Made by a program: the position numbers and the translations under genes
The notes under the pieces: model-generated
The model's database searches: none
What the model saw: the letters and a program-made list of their open reading frames with translations, nothing else
Told to the model about the DNA's origin: nothing
Source: Rhizopus arrhizus
Lineage: Eukaryota > Mucoromycota > Mucoromycetes > Mucorales > Rhizopodaceae
Assembly (NCBI GenBank): GCA_024220505.1
Contig: JAKZZE010000014.1
Location: 1,116,001-1,180,000 of the forward strand
Reading direction: 5' to 3'
DNA length: 64,000 bases
Shown here: in pieces, positions 21,480 through 32,093 of the stretch
Layout of the letters: the number at the start of each line of letters is the position of its first letter
Position numbering within the stretch: the stretch's first letter is position 1

Positions 21480-23152
21480 CAGTGGGTGGACTAATTGTCC
21501 CAGTGTTTCAACATTTTTTACTTTGGACACTGTAACTCGACCAATTCTTAGGCTATGTGACTAGGTTTATGCTCATTAGAAAGGTCGCACTTCGTGCTAC
21601 ATAATATTAAAGAGCCATTGTTCGGAGATTGCACAGTCTGAGTTAATCAGCGATAGAAAAAAAACACCGCACTGGGACAATTTTTCCGCTTGAACATAAA
21701 TTTTATTTAATAACAGGTATGTCCCCCTTTAGCACTAATAACTGCTTTACAACGATCCGGCATGCGATCTATATATCTTCTACACTCATCCACTGTAAAA
21801 GTATTCCATTCTTTTTCGATTCTTTCCCATAACTCATGTACTCCTTTAGCCTTAGTGTCATATACGCTCTGCTTGAGTTTAAGGTGATGCCATACGTGTT
21901 CAATTGGATTTAAATCGAGTATTTGGGCTGTCCAGCTAAAGATATGATCACTCTTGAAGTTATTATCCACAAACCATTGCTTAGCAAGCTTCGAAGTGTG
22001 CTTGGGATCCTTATCTTGTTCAAAATAGATATCCTCAGGATTGTATCCATAGTACTTTAGGCTGTCCATAAGTGTAGTTTCCAAGATATTTACATAATCC
22101 ACAGCTTTCATAGTTCCATCATGTATCCAACAAGCATACTCAGGGTCATCATAAGTAATACAACCCCATACCATGACACTTCCTTGGCCGCCTTTAACTG
22201 TAAGGTCTAAGTGATGAGGCTGCAATACATCGTCTGGTCGACTCCAGTAATACTTGCAACCGTCTGATCCGAAAACATTGACTTTAGTCTCATCACTAAA
22301 CACCATACGCCTCCAGTCATCGGTTGTCCAGACTTTGTGGGCCATAGCCCATGCTAAACGTCGTTCCTTGTGCTGTTTACTGAGCAGAGGCTTCTTCGCT
22401 TTGATTTTAGCTCTGAAGTTCATACTTTTAAGAAGCTTCAAGACTCCAGAATAACCAATAGTATATCCCAAACCATTCAGGTATTGATGTACTGTTTTGG
22501 CTGTCTTGAATTCACCCTTTATTACTTGTCTACGGATGTATGACTTAGTAGTTTCACCAATAGTTGCTCTTCTACCAGGGGCTGACTTCATTCGGTTTGG
22601 AAAAAACTTGTTCGCGTACCTACCTAAAGTTGACTTTTTCAATCAGGGAATGCGTTCCATAACTTGTTCATATGTCATATTACTAGCCAAAAGCATTTGG
22701 ATTTGTTTCTGAACAGATTTGCTGATAGTAGGAGTCATTTGATGCGGGACAAAGTCGTAAGAAGTGCAGTATATAAAGAGACTAAGAATAATGTAAAAAA
22801 AAAAGAATAACATAAAGCTATTTATACTTTACATTAAAGATATGAGTCATAGATTATCATAGATAAGGCTTGTATATTAGTTCCGGTGATTTCTGATTGA
22901 TAAGAAGGCGATGTTTAGAACACATTGCAAAATAAGCAGGTAGCGGAAAAATTGTCCCAGTGCGGTGTTTTTTTTCTATTGCTGATTAACTCAGACTGTG
23001 TAATCTCCGAACGCCAGTTCTTTGATATTATGTAGCACGAAGTGCGACCTTTCTAATGAGCATAAAACTAGTCACATAGCCTAAGAATTGGTCGAGTTAC
23101 AGTGTCCAAAGTAAAAAATGTTGAAACACTGGGACAATTAGTCCACCCACTG
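21480..23152 (-). mobile_element. Tc1/mariner element B, copy 2 (1673 bp, inverted)
   Basis: It has exactly the same length as copy 1 and, wherever compared, the same sequence in reverse orientation, including the differences between left and right repeats. TA target sites are at 21478-21479 and 23153-23154. It is inserted in the transposase gene of Tc1-E, just as copy 1 is inserted in that of Tc1-A. Confidence 0.95.
21707..22738 (-). pseudogene. Transposase of Tc1-B2, same nonsense codon as copy 1
   Basis: Identical in translation to the B1 gene, with ATG at 22738, TGA at 22645-22643 and stop at 21707. The shared TGA shows that the mutation predates the split of the two copies. Either another transposase moved them, or translation can start after the stop. 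Confidence 0.85.
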
Positions 23153-24438
23153 TATATAGAGCTAATTTCAACTTTAAATGTCTCCACATGTGCTCAATTG
23201 GGTTCAGGTCAGGCGATTGAGAAGGTCAAGGCAATACTGGGTACTTTGCTTCTTCTTTAAGGTAAGTCGTCGTTATCTTGGCAGTGTGTTTCGGATCATT
23301 ATCATGCTGAAAGATGAAATCACCATCTCCTAATCGATAGTAATCAAGGGTATCTGCCAGTTCGGTTTTTAGGATATGGATGTAATCGGATGCAGTCATT
23401 CTGCCGTCGTATATCTCGCCGATATATCCAACTCCATGGGAAGTCATACAAGCCCACACCATAACACTTCCACCGCCATGTTTTACGGTTGGGATTACAT
23501 GATGAGGCTGTAATGGGCTTCCAGGCAGACTCCAATAGAATTCAACTCCATCAGAGCCCCAAACGTTGATTTTCGACTCGTCAGAGAAGATAACCTTTCT
23601 CCAGTCGTCAATAGTCCAGTACCTGTGAGCAAGTGCCCATTCCAAGCGTGCTTTCCTGTGTTTTGCTGACAAAAGAGGTACCTTTCTTTTTGGTCGGGCT
23701 TTAAATCCTAGGCTCTTTAAGGCGTTTAGGGTGGTGTTGTAAGTCAACCTTGGGTAAATGGCCTTAAAATAATCGAAGACCTCAACACCTGACTTCAATC
23801 GTCCTAAGATTACCATTCTCTTCATGAGGGACTTGCTTGCTTCGGTTAAGATCTGAGGTCGTCCGCCAGTGTTATCGGGTCTTTGAATATTCCATTTTTT
23901 GCAATATCGATGAACAGTGGCTTTAGAGAGAGTCAAGCGATTAGCAATCTCTTCATAAGACAAATCAGACTCTAAGAGCACTCTCAAATCATTTTGAGTA
24001 TCTTGGGAAATGGAGCGAGTCATTTTTAATAAAGATTGGGTTGAAAATGTAAAATGAAAAAGGATGAAATTTGTTACGCGTCTATTAATAAAATAACGTG
24101 TTTATATACTTATTTTTTTAATAAATGCAAAGTATTATGCTCTTCCCCTAACTTTATGTGTATTGCATAAATGAAAAATGAAGTCTGCATAATTGTAACT
24201 GGGGTTTATGGTTTTTTTAATGGAGTTAAAAAACCGTTTCAGTGCACCGACTGTAGTAATTTTATAAATTTTAGGGAGCAAATATTGAAAAAGCAATACT
24301 ATTTTTATATTGTATTATACATCAGGACTAGTGCTTCCGTATGATGTATGAAATGTAGCATTTTATTTAGTATATCAGTAGTTATGGTAGCAAAACCATA
24401 TTTAGGAAAAACACTGAAACGGTTTTTAACTCACTGTA

Positions 24439-24665
24439 ATCCACTAGATTATGTTATTAATCAATTGCCAAAAGTCATTCCTGCCTACCCTTCACCTCAG
24501 CTTGCTGAACGATGGTCTGTCTGGTGGCCGGCAGTTTGCTCTATTCTTTTGGACATAGACCGTATCTGTCACCCCGACGGCGGTTTTTGCAATGAGGCAG
24601 CGGATACCTCTGGACGATTGTTGCTCGACAAGCTCCAATCTCCTTCTTCCAACAACTCATCCTAA
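24439..24665 (+). pseudogene. LINE ORF2 C-terminal end
   Basis: The frame right of Tc1-E reads LDYVINQLPKVIPAYPSPQ and then WWPAVCSILLDIDRICHP to TAA at 24665. The wording resembles the C-terminal end of zygomycete LINE ORF2 proteins, from memory of the family style. The expected Cys/His zinc-knuckle region between this and the RT fragment is missing, presumably lost at the Tc1-E junction. Confidence 0.55.
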
Positions 24666-25090
24666 GGTGTAAATCTTATCTCTTCTCCTGTCTTCTGCTC
24701 TCTGGACTCATGACCTCTATTGTGTGGTTTGGTTTCTTTTTTCTTTTTTATTTCATTTCTTTTTCGCTTTTTCTTTTGCAAAAGAAAAATGCTTCCTTTT
24801 TGCACTCCCGCCTTTTTTTTATTTCTCCACTTCAAATTTTATTTAAATTTATGCACTTCTGGCGAGACACCTTATGCTCCATAGAGTAAAGTCTCAGTAG
24901 CCACTCAATAAACAAAATCTTTAACATGAGCTATACCCGCTTTTGCGGAATCTTTAGCTTTTATAAAATGTCATTAGAGTACTAAAATAATAGTCACGTG
25001 GAATAAATTTGATTGGCTTAATGGTTTTTTTTTTTCTTTTTTCTTTTCTTTGAAGATTAAGTTGAATTTGTGTAGTTTTACTTTGTCTAA
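24666..25090. other. LINE 3' end and promoter region of the SUS1-like gene
   Basis: Pyrimidine-rich DNA follows the LINE stop (long CTTTTT runs near 24740-24820). The exact LINE end and any target duplication could not be identified. The last 100 bp, with a poly-T tract at 25026-25050, would carry the promoter of the following gene. Confidence 0.4.
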
Positions 25091-25700
25091 ATGTTATCAG
25101 ATGGTGATTTTGAAGCTAAAATTTTTGCAACATTTGATGAAAGAATAAATCAAAGCTTTGCTGAATCGGGATTACAAGAAAGGTAACATGTTGCATCAAA
25201 TAAAAAAATAGAAATGAAATTAATTTAAAAAAGATTGGTACAGCTTGTGCGAACGCGTTTATCAAAAATAGGTTGGGATGCTTCACTTGATTCTCAGTGC
25301 AAAAGTTAGTTTATTTTTTGCTTATATTGTATATAAAATATTCATGTTGATTGATAGACATCTTGCAAGATTTAGAAGATGCGCCTCTTCGTGTTATTGA
25401 AAAAAAACTCGAGGATTACGGAACTTGTACGTAAAAGAAATAGTATAGTTAGATCTTTTATTATGTACTTATTCAAAAATAACAGCTATTTTTCCTGAGT
25501 CCATTAAAGCCGAAATAGAAGAGAAAATTCGTGAATTTCTAGATGAATTTTATGAAGAACATGCAGAGGAGGTTGATAGACTTATAAATGATTTTGAAGA
25601 TATTGAAAAGGAATTTGGAGATATTGAGGAGCTTGAAGATATTGAAAGAGACTATGAAGATCTCGATGAATACGCAAACTCTGGTGAAAGCGCGGAATAA
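25091..25700 (+). CDS. SUS1: SUS1/ENY2-like SAGA and TREX-2 subunit, with acidic tail
   Basis: The family links the SAGA histone H2B deubiquitinase module and the TREX-2 mRNA export complex at nuclear pores. Four exons: 25091-25182, 25234-25304, 25358-25426, 25486-25700, all GT-AG and in frame. The protein matches the ENY2 pattern: INQSFAESGLQERL, then LVRTRLSKIGW and a Cys-containing helix (QCKNILQDL), then FPESIKAEIEEKIREFL. Length is about 148 aa against about 100 in yeast and human. The extra part is a Glu/Asp-rich tail with repeats of DIE/DLE. Multiple introns in such a small gene are also known for SUS1 in other fungi. It is the first host gene after the transposon cluster. The domain match is good but was made by eye. 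Confidence 0.75.
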
Positions 25701-25743
25701 CATTCAATTTATCAGCCAAATAGCACTCTTTATTATAAAGTTC

Positions 25744-26466
25744 TTAATGAGCAGCAACAGTGTTTACTTCTTCAACGATTTTACGAGTCACTGGCTTGGT
25801 TTCTTTTAAAGTCAAACGCATAGCCAAGGCATCTTCTCCATCAGCATAATATTTTTTATCCACATCATGAACACTATTATTAAAATAAGAAACCTTTTTT
25901 TTTTTTTTTTTTTTTTTATATTTACTCAAACTTCAAAGTATCTCTGTAAAGACCAATAGCAGCACGGTTGGTCTTTCGAACATGTAATGATACATAGTGA
26001 GCGCCAAATACTTCCAACATTTGTCGAGTGGATTGTGTCATTAATTTTTGAGCGATACCTAAACGTCTATAGGTACGCATGACAGAGAGGGATGTAATAT
26101 GTCCGTGAGGTACATCAGAAGGTTCTTCTTCCCTAAAAAAAGACTTAGCCATAGCCTAGTATACAGAATACTTACATTTTAGCTAACACGTATCCAACAA
26201 TTTTTCCATTTTCGTCTTCAGCAACAAAAGATAATTGAGGCCAAGATAAAGCATGATAAAGATCTGTTTCTTATATAAGCATACTTGTAAGAAAAAAAAT
26301 AGAACATGAACTTACAATACTTCATTTGATAATTTTCTGGAAGATCCAATAAATTACAATTTTGAATGTAAATCAAGTCTTCAACCTTAAAAGAATGAAA
26401 ATACAGTTTAGCATTACAATCATGTTCTTGAAGTACATATCTTACAGTTGCTTGTCTAATGTTCAT
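25744..26466 (-). CDS. ARD1: N-terminal acetyltransferase catalytic subunit NAA10/ARD1 (171 aa)
   Basis: It transfers acetyl from acetyl-CoA to protein N-termini on ribosomes, as the catalytic subunit of NatA with NAA15. Five exons on the minus strand: 26466-26446, 26385-26316, 26263-26176, 26132-25926, 25873-25744. The GNAT fold is plain: [45 protein letters not shown], the acetyl-CoA loop in [24 protein letters not shown] and YYADGEDA. These are hallmark NAA10 blocks. The length is near the short end of the family, lacking the long acidic C-terminus of animal proteins. Intron 4 contains an almost pure run of about 24 T (plus strand). The gene is tail-to-tail with the SUS1-like gene, 43 bp apart. 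Confidence 0.93.
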
Positions 26467-26600
26467 GGTGATTAAATGAAAAAAAAAAAAAAAAAAAAAA
26501 AAAAAACTAGTTCAAACAGGCTACTGAAAAAAAATTCTCGGGACTAGAAAGATTTGTTTCACGCTGTTTATTTTTATTTTTTATTTCAATAAAGCAATTC

Positions 26601-29600
26601 ATGGACCAGTTTACAATCGCAGATATTGAAAATGTAAAGAATATTGGTACTCCAACGCGTTTTTGAGACTATTCATTAAACTTCCCTTTAGCTCATTAAA
26701 CATTTTTATAACTCAAGTGATGCTACTACAACCAAGCAAATTCAGGAGCAACTTCAAACAATACAAAAGCAGCCTTATAGTTGGGACGTTGCTTCTCAAC
26801 TATTAGCTTCAGAGGTTTAACAGCTACAAATCGTGCATCTACATCATACTGACACCCTCATTTAGTCAGATCATTGTCGATTTTTTGGAGCTCATACATT
26901 TCAAATAAAAATATCACGTGATTGGTAACAATAAAAACAATGGAATAAAGAAAAAGTACTAACAGTATTTTGTTATAGGGATACATTACCAGAAGATAAA
27001 ATAGAATGGTTAAAGGAAGAATTATTAGGTTGGATAACTCGGCTTTGTACAGGCCCTGCTTTTATTACTACAAAACTCTATATAGCTGTAAGAAGACAAA
27101 CAGTCCACGTTCTTTCTTTACTCATCATCATTAGCTAATTACGTTTGCATTTTATACTGTGCCTGCACACTGGTCCAACTTTATACCTGATACAATCGAA
27201 TCACTACAAAGGGGCTCCCAGCTGTATCAGATTCCTGCCGATATATTAAACATGACAATTTTAGAATTTTGTACACTTGTACCTGAAGAAGTCAGTCATG
27301 CTAATTTACTCGGAGGACGCAAGTAAGTTTCTAGGATAGAGAGAATGACATATTTGATAACATCCGATAGATTACAATTGATTGGTGAATTAAAAGCAAG
27401 TATTCCCTTAATCTTATCAAGTATATCCACTTTTATATTTTCAGAAAACTTGGATGTTCGATTAAAAGTATTGAAGTGTTTACAAAGCTGGATCCAATAT
27501 GGAATTAGCTTAGAGTAAGACAAAACAAGAATACGTATATTCTTTATATAAACGCTATGTTAGGGAGACATATCCTTTACTACAAAGAACGATGATGATG
27601 CTAGGTGATGAAGAAGTGTTTGAAGCATCAGTGGATGTACTTTCGGAGTCCATGCAGCAAAATGCTTGGACGAAATATCATACGTTACGAAATGACTTAC
27701 TCTTATGTTTTACAAGTGAAGAAATGAAAGTTAAATTCGATACATGTATTGCTGATAATGATGAAGAGACAGCAAGGTCATTAGCTAAATTGTTTACAAA
27801 TTTTGGGGAGACGTATACGGATTATATTGCGAAAGAATTAGTGAACCCCAACGTGGGAGTGTTGTTGAACATGATAATGCGCTTGACTGGATTTGAAGGC
27901 TATTTTCCTGTGGATCAAGAAGTATCAGAAATCCCACTCAATTTTTGGTATATTTTACAAGAAACACTATATGATGAAAGTGTGTTACCTATAAATACCA
28001 ATGATGAATGGATAAAAAATTGCGGACAAACAGCGATAACTATATATCGAGAGCTCGTTCTTGTTCTTATTAAAAACGCTCGGTATCCAGACGATAATAT
28101 ATGGACAACGTGGAATAAAGGTAAAAAAGAACTGAAAGATTCTTTGTATTTTTTTCTGGTGTTCAAATGTTTATTTAGATATGCAAGATCGATTTAAGAT
28201 TTGGAGAAGAGATTTAGGGGATACAATGATTAATCCATATTATGTCTTAAGAAATGATATGCTTTCTATATTGTTAGAATATGCCTCAAATATTCTTAAT
28301 CAATGGTCTTTACTCCTTTCAGCCTCTCAGGTATATATAATTATAAGCTTTTTATTCTTGTATTAATTAAATAACCCTAGGAACTGGAAGCTGCTTTATT
28401 TTGTTTAAAAAGTATATCCGAAGAAATTCCTCATGAAGAAAATGAGCATGTTGCCAAATTCTTTGGACAAGAAGTCCTAGGCAGATTACCAGCGGATTGT
28501 CATGTTCGTTTAAAGAATACCGTCCTGGCCTTACTAGGCTCATTATCGGAATGGCTCAAACTTCATCCGCAATATCTTGGCGCGGTGATGAATTACATTG
28601 TTCCCTGCTTAAGTGATACGAGATTAGCGCAATCGGCTAGTACTTCCTTTGCAGAGATCTGTGATCACTGTAGAGAGTCATTGGTAAATGAGTTGGATAG
28701 TCTTATGCAAGTCTATGTAACAATGGCCAATTCCCACATCAAGGTTGATATAACAAAACATATAAAAAAAAAAGAAACACTCATTTTCTATGTATGCAGC
28801 CATCCATTTTACAAAAAGTAGTAGAATCAGTGGCTGATGTGATTCAAGTATTGCCGCCAGAAAGAGCTATTGCTCCATTAATGGTATATTGTAAACCATT
28901 TTTTTACATCATCTTGCTGTACACAAACTAAAAATTTCTTACTAGTCATTGACAAGTGATATTTTACAAGGCATTGCAGCAGCACTCCATTCAAATGATG
29001 CACAAATCCGCGAAAAAATACTTTATCAAATCCAATGTCTCTCTGCTTGCTGTCGAGGGATTCAATCTCCTAATGATGACTATCAATCTTTGAAAGAGCG
29101 CATGTCGTTTTACGACGCGTTTGCCAGTGGACAACTAGCGGCCGCCTATGCCAAAATTGGAGGATTCAATGAGATGATGTATGCAATTCATGCCTCGTCA
29201 ACCGAAATAGCTCGAGTATGGTGTGTTGATGAAGAGATTTCAAAGGCACTATCTCATTTCTTGGATCTGGGCATGAAATCGACGAGTCCCTTGTTAAGTC
29301 TAAAGTTCGAGGATCTTGCTCTTTTGGTGGAATCTGCTTATAACACAGCACCCTTTTCGTGTTGGTTGGATACAGCATCATTGATGATGAATGTATATGG
29401 AGGGCAAAGTATGCATTATGAGAGGTTAAGAAATTTGCTTGCTGCATTGACAAGGAAAACATTTGAGTTGATATATGGAACAGAAGGTATAGTAAAAAAA
29501 AAGTATTTATATACATGAAAACTCAAATGTAGATAGCAATGGAACATTATCCAGATATTGTTGATAGTTACTTTGATTTACTATCAAGAGTAAGAATACA

Positions 29601-30344
29601 TATGAAAAATAAGAATTAGAACTAATGAATATAAAAGACAATTAGAAGATGTCCAATTGCTTTTTATGAATTACCAACAGATATAATTAATACCATATTT
29701 ATGTTTGTCATTGCTGGTATGGGGTTACAAGAACGGCTGGCACTAAAAGCAGCATTGAATTTCGTTGTAGGTAACATATATGTATCGCATTCATTTTTTA
29801 AACTACAGTTTTTAGGCAGAGTTTGTGAGTCAGGAATTACAAGAAGGATCTAATATCAGTAAAGCAGTTGATATGATTATGATGAACATGGGAATGCAAA
29901 TAATGGAGCAGTTATTGCTGGTAAATGAGCTGCTTCTTTCATCTACTGCTTTCTCATTATTTTTCATTTTAGGGAATTGGTGGTCGTGTACCTAGATCAT
30001 TTTCAGGTCCATTGGTAGATGCATTATACAAAATTATTGGAAGATACTTAGAAGCTAGTAAACAATGGCTTCAAACGCTATTATCCAATGTAAATTATTA
30101 TATAATTTATATACTTTCTTATTTAATACAACATGTAGGATAATTTTCCTTCTGCAATGGCCTCACAAAATGATAAGGAGACATTTCTTAAAGGAGTACT
30201 CGGGTAAGTTTAAATGTGTTACAAAAGAAATAAATAATAATTTTATTTTTATTATTAAATAGTACAAGATCATTTAAAAGATTTAAAGAAAATGTCAATA
30301 CATTCTCTATCAAATGTCGTGGTCTATCCAATACTTCTTTTTAA
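26601..30344 (+). CDS. Importin-13-like karyopherin beta (about 967 aa, 17 exons)
   Basis: A nuclear transport receptor of the importin-13/Kap122 group; these bind RanGTP and ferry cargo through nuclear pores. Exons: 26601-26633, 26692-26814, 26866-26924, 26979-27087, 27135-27322, 27371-27514, 27564-28120, 28179-28330, 28381-28743, 28800-28883, 28946-29486, 29537-29589, 29638-29766, 29816-29920, 29973-30089, 30139-30203, 30263-30344. The sum is 2904 bp and stays in frame. An importin-beta N-terminal region is visible (GAHTFQIKISRDW, then LYIALTFAFYTVPAHW-like), followed by HEAT-like helices and the conserved MFVIAGMGLQERLALKAALNFV block near the C-terminus. Length equals human importin-13 (963). 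The start is the first ATG before a good donor, 134 bp from the divergent NAA10 start, so they share a promoter region. Confidence 0.88.
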
Positions 30345-30510
30345 TAAGCAAACACAATAATACTATTCAAACGAAAGCGCCATTTTTTATATAAATGTGA
30401 GCCAATGTTACCTGTGTTGCCTGTGTTACAATGTGTGTCTAATTATATTTGAAATTTTTTATATGCATTTTTTTTTTCTTTTATTTTTTTTTCTTTTTAT
30501 TTATTTGTTT

Positions 30511-32093
30511 ATGGTTGAACGTATACGAATAAAAGAGATCGATGCATCAAAAATGAAACGGAATCTATTTTCCCATAATCCAATTCAACTTGCTGCGATA
30601 TCCAATTTTAAATTAGCACAACTTACATTTGCCCCACCTCATTTAGATTCACTAAGAAAGACAGCAGTGATAAAGAATATGCTTGAAAGTGTTTACTCCA
30701 ATACACCTCCTGAATGGTTACAACAAATGACTCGTTGGAAATTCTTTACACCAGAGTAAATTTTAAGCATGTTTTATACAAGACAACTGATAGGATAGCA
30801 TATAGGTCGCTAGAAGAAATGACACAAGAAGGCTTGGAAATGATATTTGCTCAATACGCACAAACAATAGAAGCTTTTCGACCTGTAAAAGAAAGTATCA
30901 TTCCACCATATGTTGACATGTTTATAGAAGATATTGAACCTGAAGACGAAGACATGGAGCAAAAAAAGACTTATTCAACCGACTCTTCTTGTTCTTCCAT
31001 TTTTTCACAACCCAATACAACACTTGCCAATGAACCTGTCGAATCAGCCGTCGATAAACCACTACCAAACAATAGGAAGAGTGTTCGATTGAGCTGGACA
31101 AGTGACACAGGTATTACTTCAGGTGCCATATCACAAAACTTGGCAAATGAAATCATGAGTTTGTTTGATATGGATTTCTCTGTGGATATCAAAATTGATA
31201 CAGCGCCTAAATTACCTGAATTACCGTTCAAGCACAAGGCAAAGCAGCACCGTCTTTCTCAAGATATGTTGACATCTTTATTACCTGCATTTGAAAAGAT
31301 CGCATACGATCACTCGAGTGAGAGATCAGAATTAGATCAAAGACTGTATCTTGAACAGAAACCGATGCGTATCATCCAATCTGTACCTCAACGCTCTTCT
31401 TCATTAAAACACCGACAAGAACATATAAATAACAGGGTCAAACCTCAGGTCAAAGTGGATCAAAAGATGGAATCAAGCATAAATTATCCTTTGTCACCAC
31501 CTGCTACTCCAAATATAGAAAAGAGTTTGTCTAGAAAGAAATCGCTACTTAAATTGGCTTCTCTTGTTACTAAAAAAAGTAAAAAGCAGCAAAATTCAAC
31601 GGATGATGATGACGAGAGTGTGTCTAGAAAAGCAAGTACTTCCACCGTAACATCCTCTACATCATCTTGGTCTTGTGTCTCTGAATCAGAAAGAAGACAT
31701 AAACCGTTACCAGAGACCCCTCGTTCACCTACAAATCCTGAAGAAAACAGCATCAAGAAAAAGACGTATGCAAAAAAGAAAAAGAGAAAGTCGGTGGTGG
31801 TGATGGAAAAGACGATGTCTAAGCGTAAGAGTAATCTGCTTTTGAATTCAACAAGTGATCCGACCGTTGAAGAGAAGCTTACGCTGAGTAGATCGAAATC
31901 AGCATTTATAAAATTGGGTGGTGGCTTGAAATCAAAGAAATCAAAACAAGCTAAAAAGGCAGTGACCAACAGCTCGTTCGAAGAAGAGAGTAAAGATATT
32001 TACAGTGGCTCAAATACATCTCAACACAGTTTTGTAAAAAGAATGGCTTCTTTTATGAAGCCCTCCCGCAGCAGCAAGCCTGTTGAGGCTTAG
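30511..32093 (+). CDS. Uncharacterised Ser/Lys-rich protein (510 aa)
   Basis: I do not recognise the family. Two exons, 30511-30755 and 30806-32093, join in frame (GT-AG). The N-terminal 120 residues look folded and helical (LDSLRKTAVIKNMLESVYSNTPPEWL, then SLEEMTQEGLEMIFAQYAQTIEAFRP). The rest is low-complexity: acidic stretch, SP and TP sites (PLSPPATP, PETPRSPTNP), and strongly basic Lys-rich runs (KKTYAKKKKRKS). The C-terminus is basic and Ser-rich (VKRMASFMKPSRSSK), which could bind membranes or nucleic acid. Many potential proline-directed phosphosites suggest a regulated scaffold, but this is inference. Upstream ATGs (30397) are followed by T-rich, unlikely protein. Confidence 0.7.

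Larger units (their letters stand above)
21326..24023 (-). pseudogene. Transposase of Tc1-E, stop codon and split by Tc1-B2
   Basis: It reads from ATG 24023 on the minus strand: helix-turn-helix region (SYEEIANRLTLSKATVHRY), VIFSDESKINVWG (first Asp) and FQHDNDPKH (second Asp). TGA follows at 23228-23226, where the family has Trp before PSQSPDLNPIE. The Glu block is intact after the stop. The frame is then interrupted at 23153 by B2 and resumes at 21479 to end with TAG at 21326. Both defects would abolish the protein. Confidence 0.9.
21102..24436 (-). mobile_element. Tc1/mariner element E, holding Tc1-B2
   Basis: The ends are CAGTGAGTTAAAAAACCG at 21102 and the complement at 24436, with TA at 21100-21101 and 24437-24438. 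The true terminal repeat is only about 25 bp; the interior of each end differs. A second inverted copy of the end motif lies about 190 bp inside each end (21294-21311 and about 24223-24242). The left flank is LTR Y3 and the right flank is LINE ORF2, so the flanks do not rejoin. Confidence 0.88.
706..24665 (+). mobile_element. Broken LINE (non-LTR retrotransposon), host of the nested insertions
   Basis: Five separated plus-strand pieces read as parts of one LINE, in the right order: an ORF1 N-terminal part (706-1415), a 24-bp remnant (4237-4260), an ORF1 C-terminal part (18098-18644) with a possible ORF2 start, the reverse transcriptase core (19730-20776) and the ORF2 C-terminus (24439-24665). 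All interruptions are other transposons, most with target duplications. Inference: one element invaded repeatedly. The endonuclease half of ORF2 and part of ORF1 are missing, so two LINE copies joined by recombination is an alternative. The outer ends were not found. Confidence 0.65.

Noticed and set aside
1..24700. Gene cluster, plasmid, virus or CRISPR-like array
   Set aside because: All repeats resolve into LTRs and Tc1 inverted repeats with target duplications. No spaced direct repeats or Cas-like genes.
29581..29660. Apparent frameshift between exons 12 and 13 of the importin-13-like gene
   Set aside because: An acceptor at 29637 (AAAAG) gives TIRRCPIAFY in phase, so no frameshift is needed.
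30397..30510. Upstream ATG extending the unknown 510-aa protein
   Set aside because: The added residues come from a T-rich tract (poly-Phe/Leu) and look like leader sequence; ATG 30511 is preferred.
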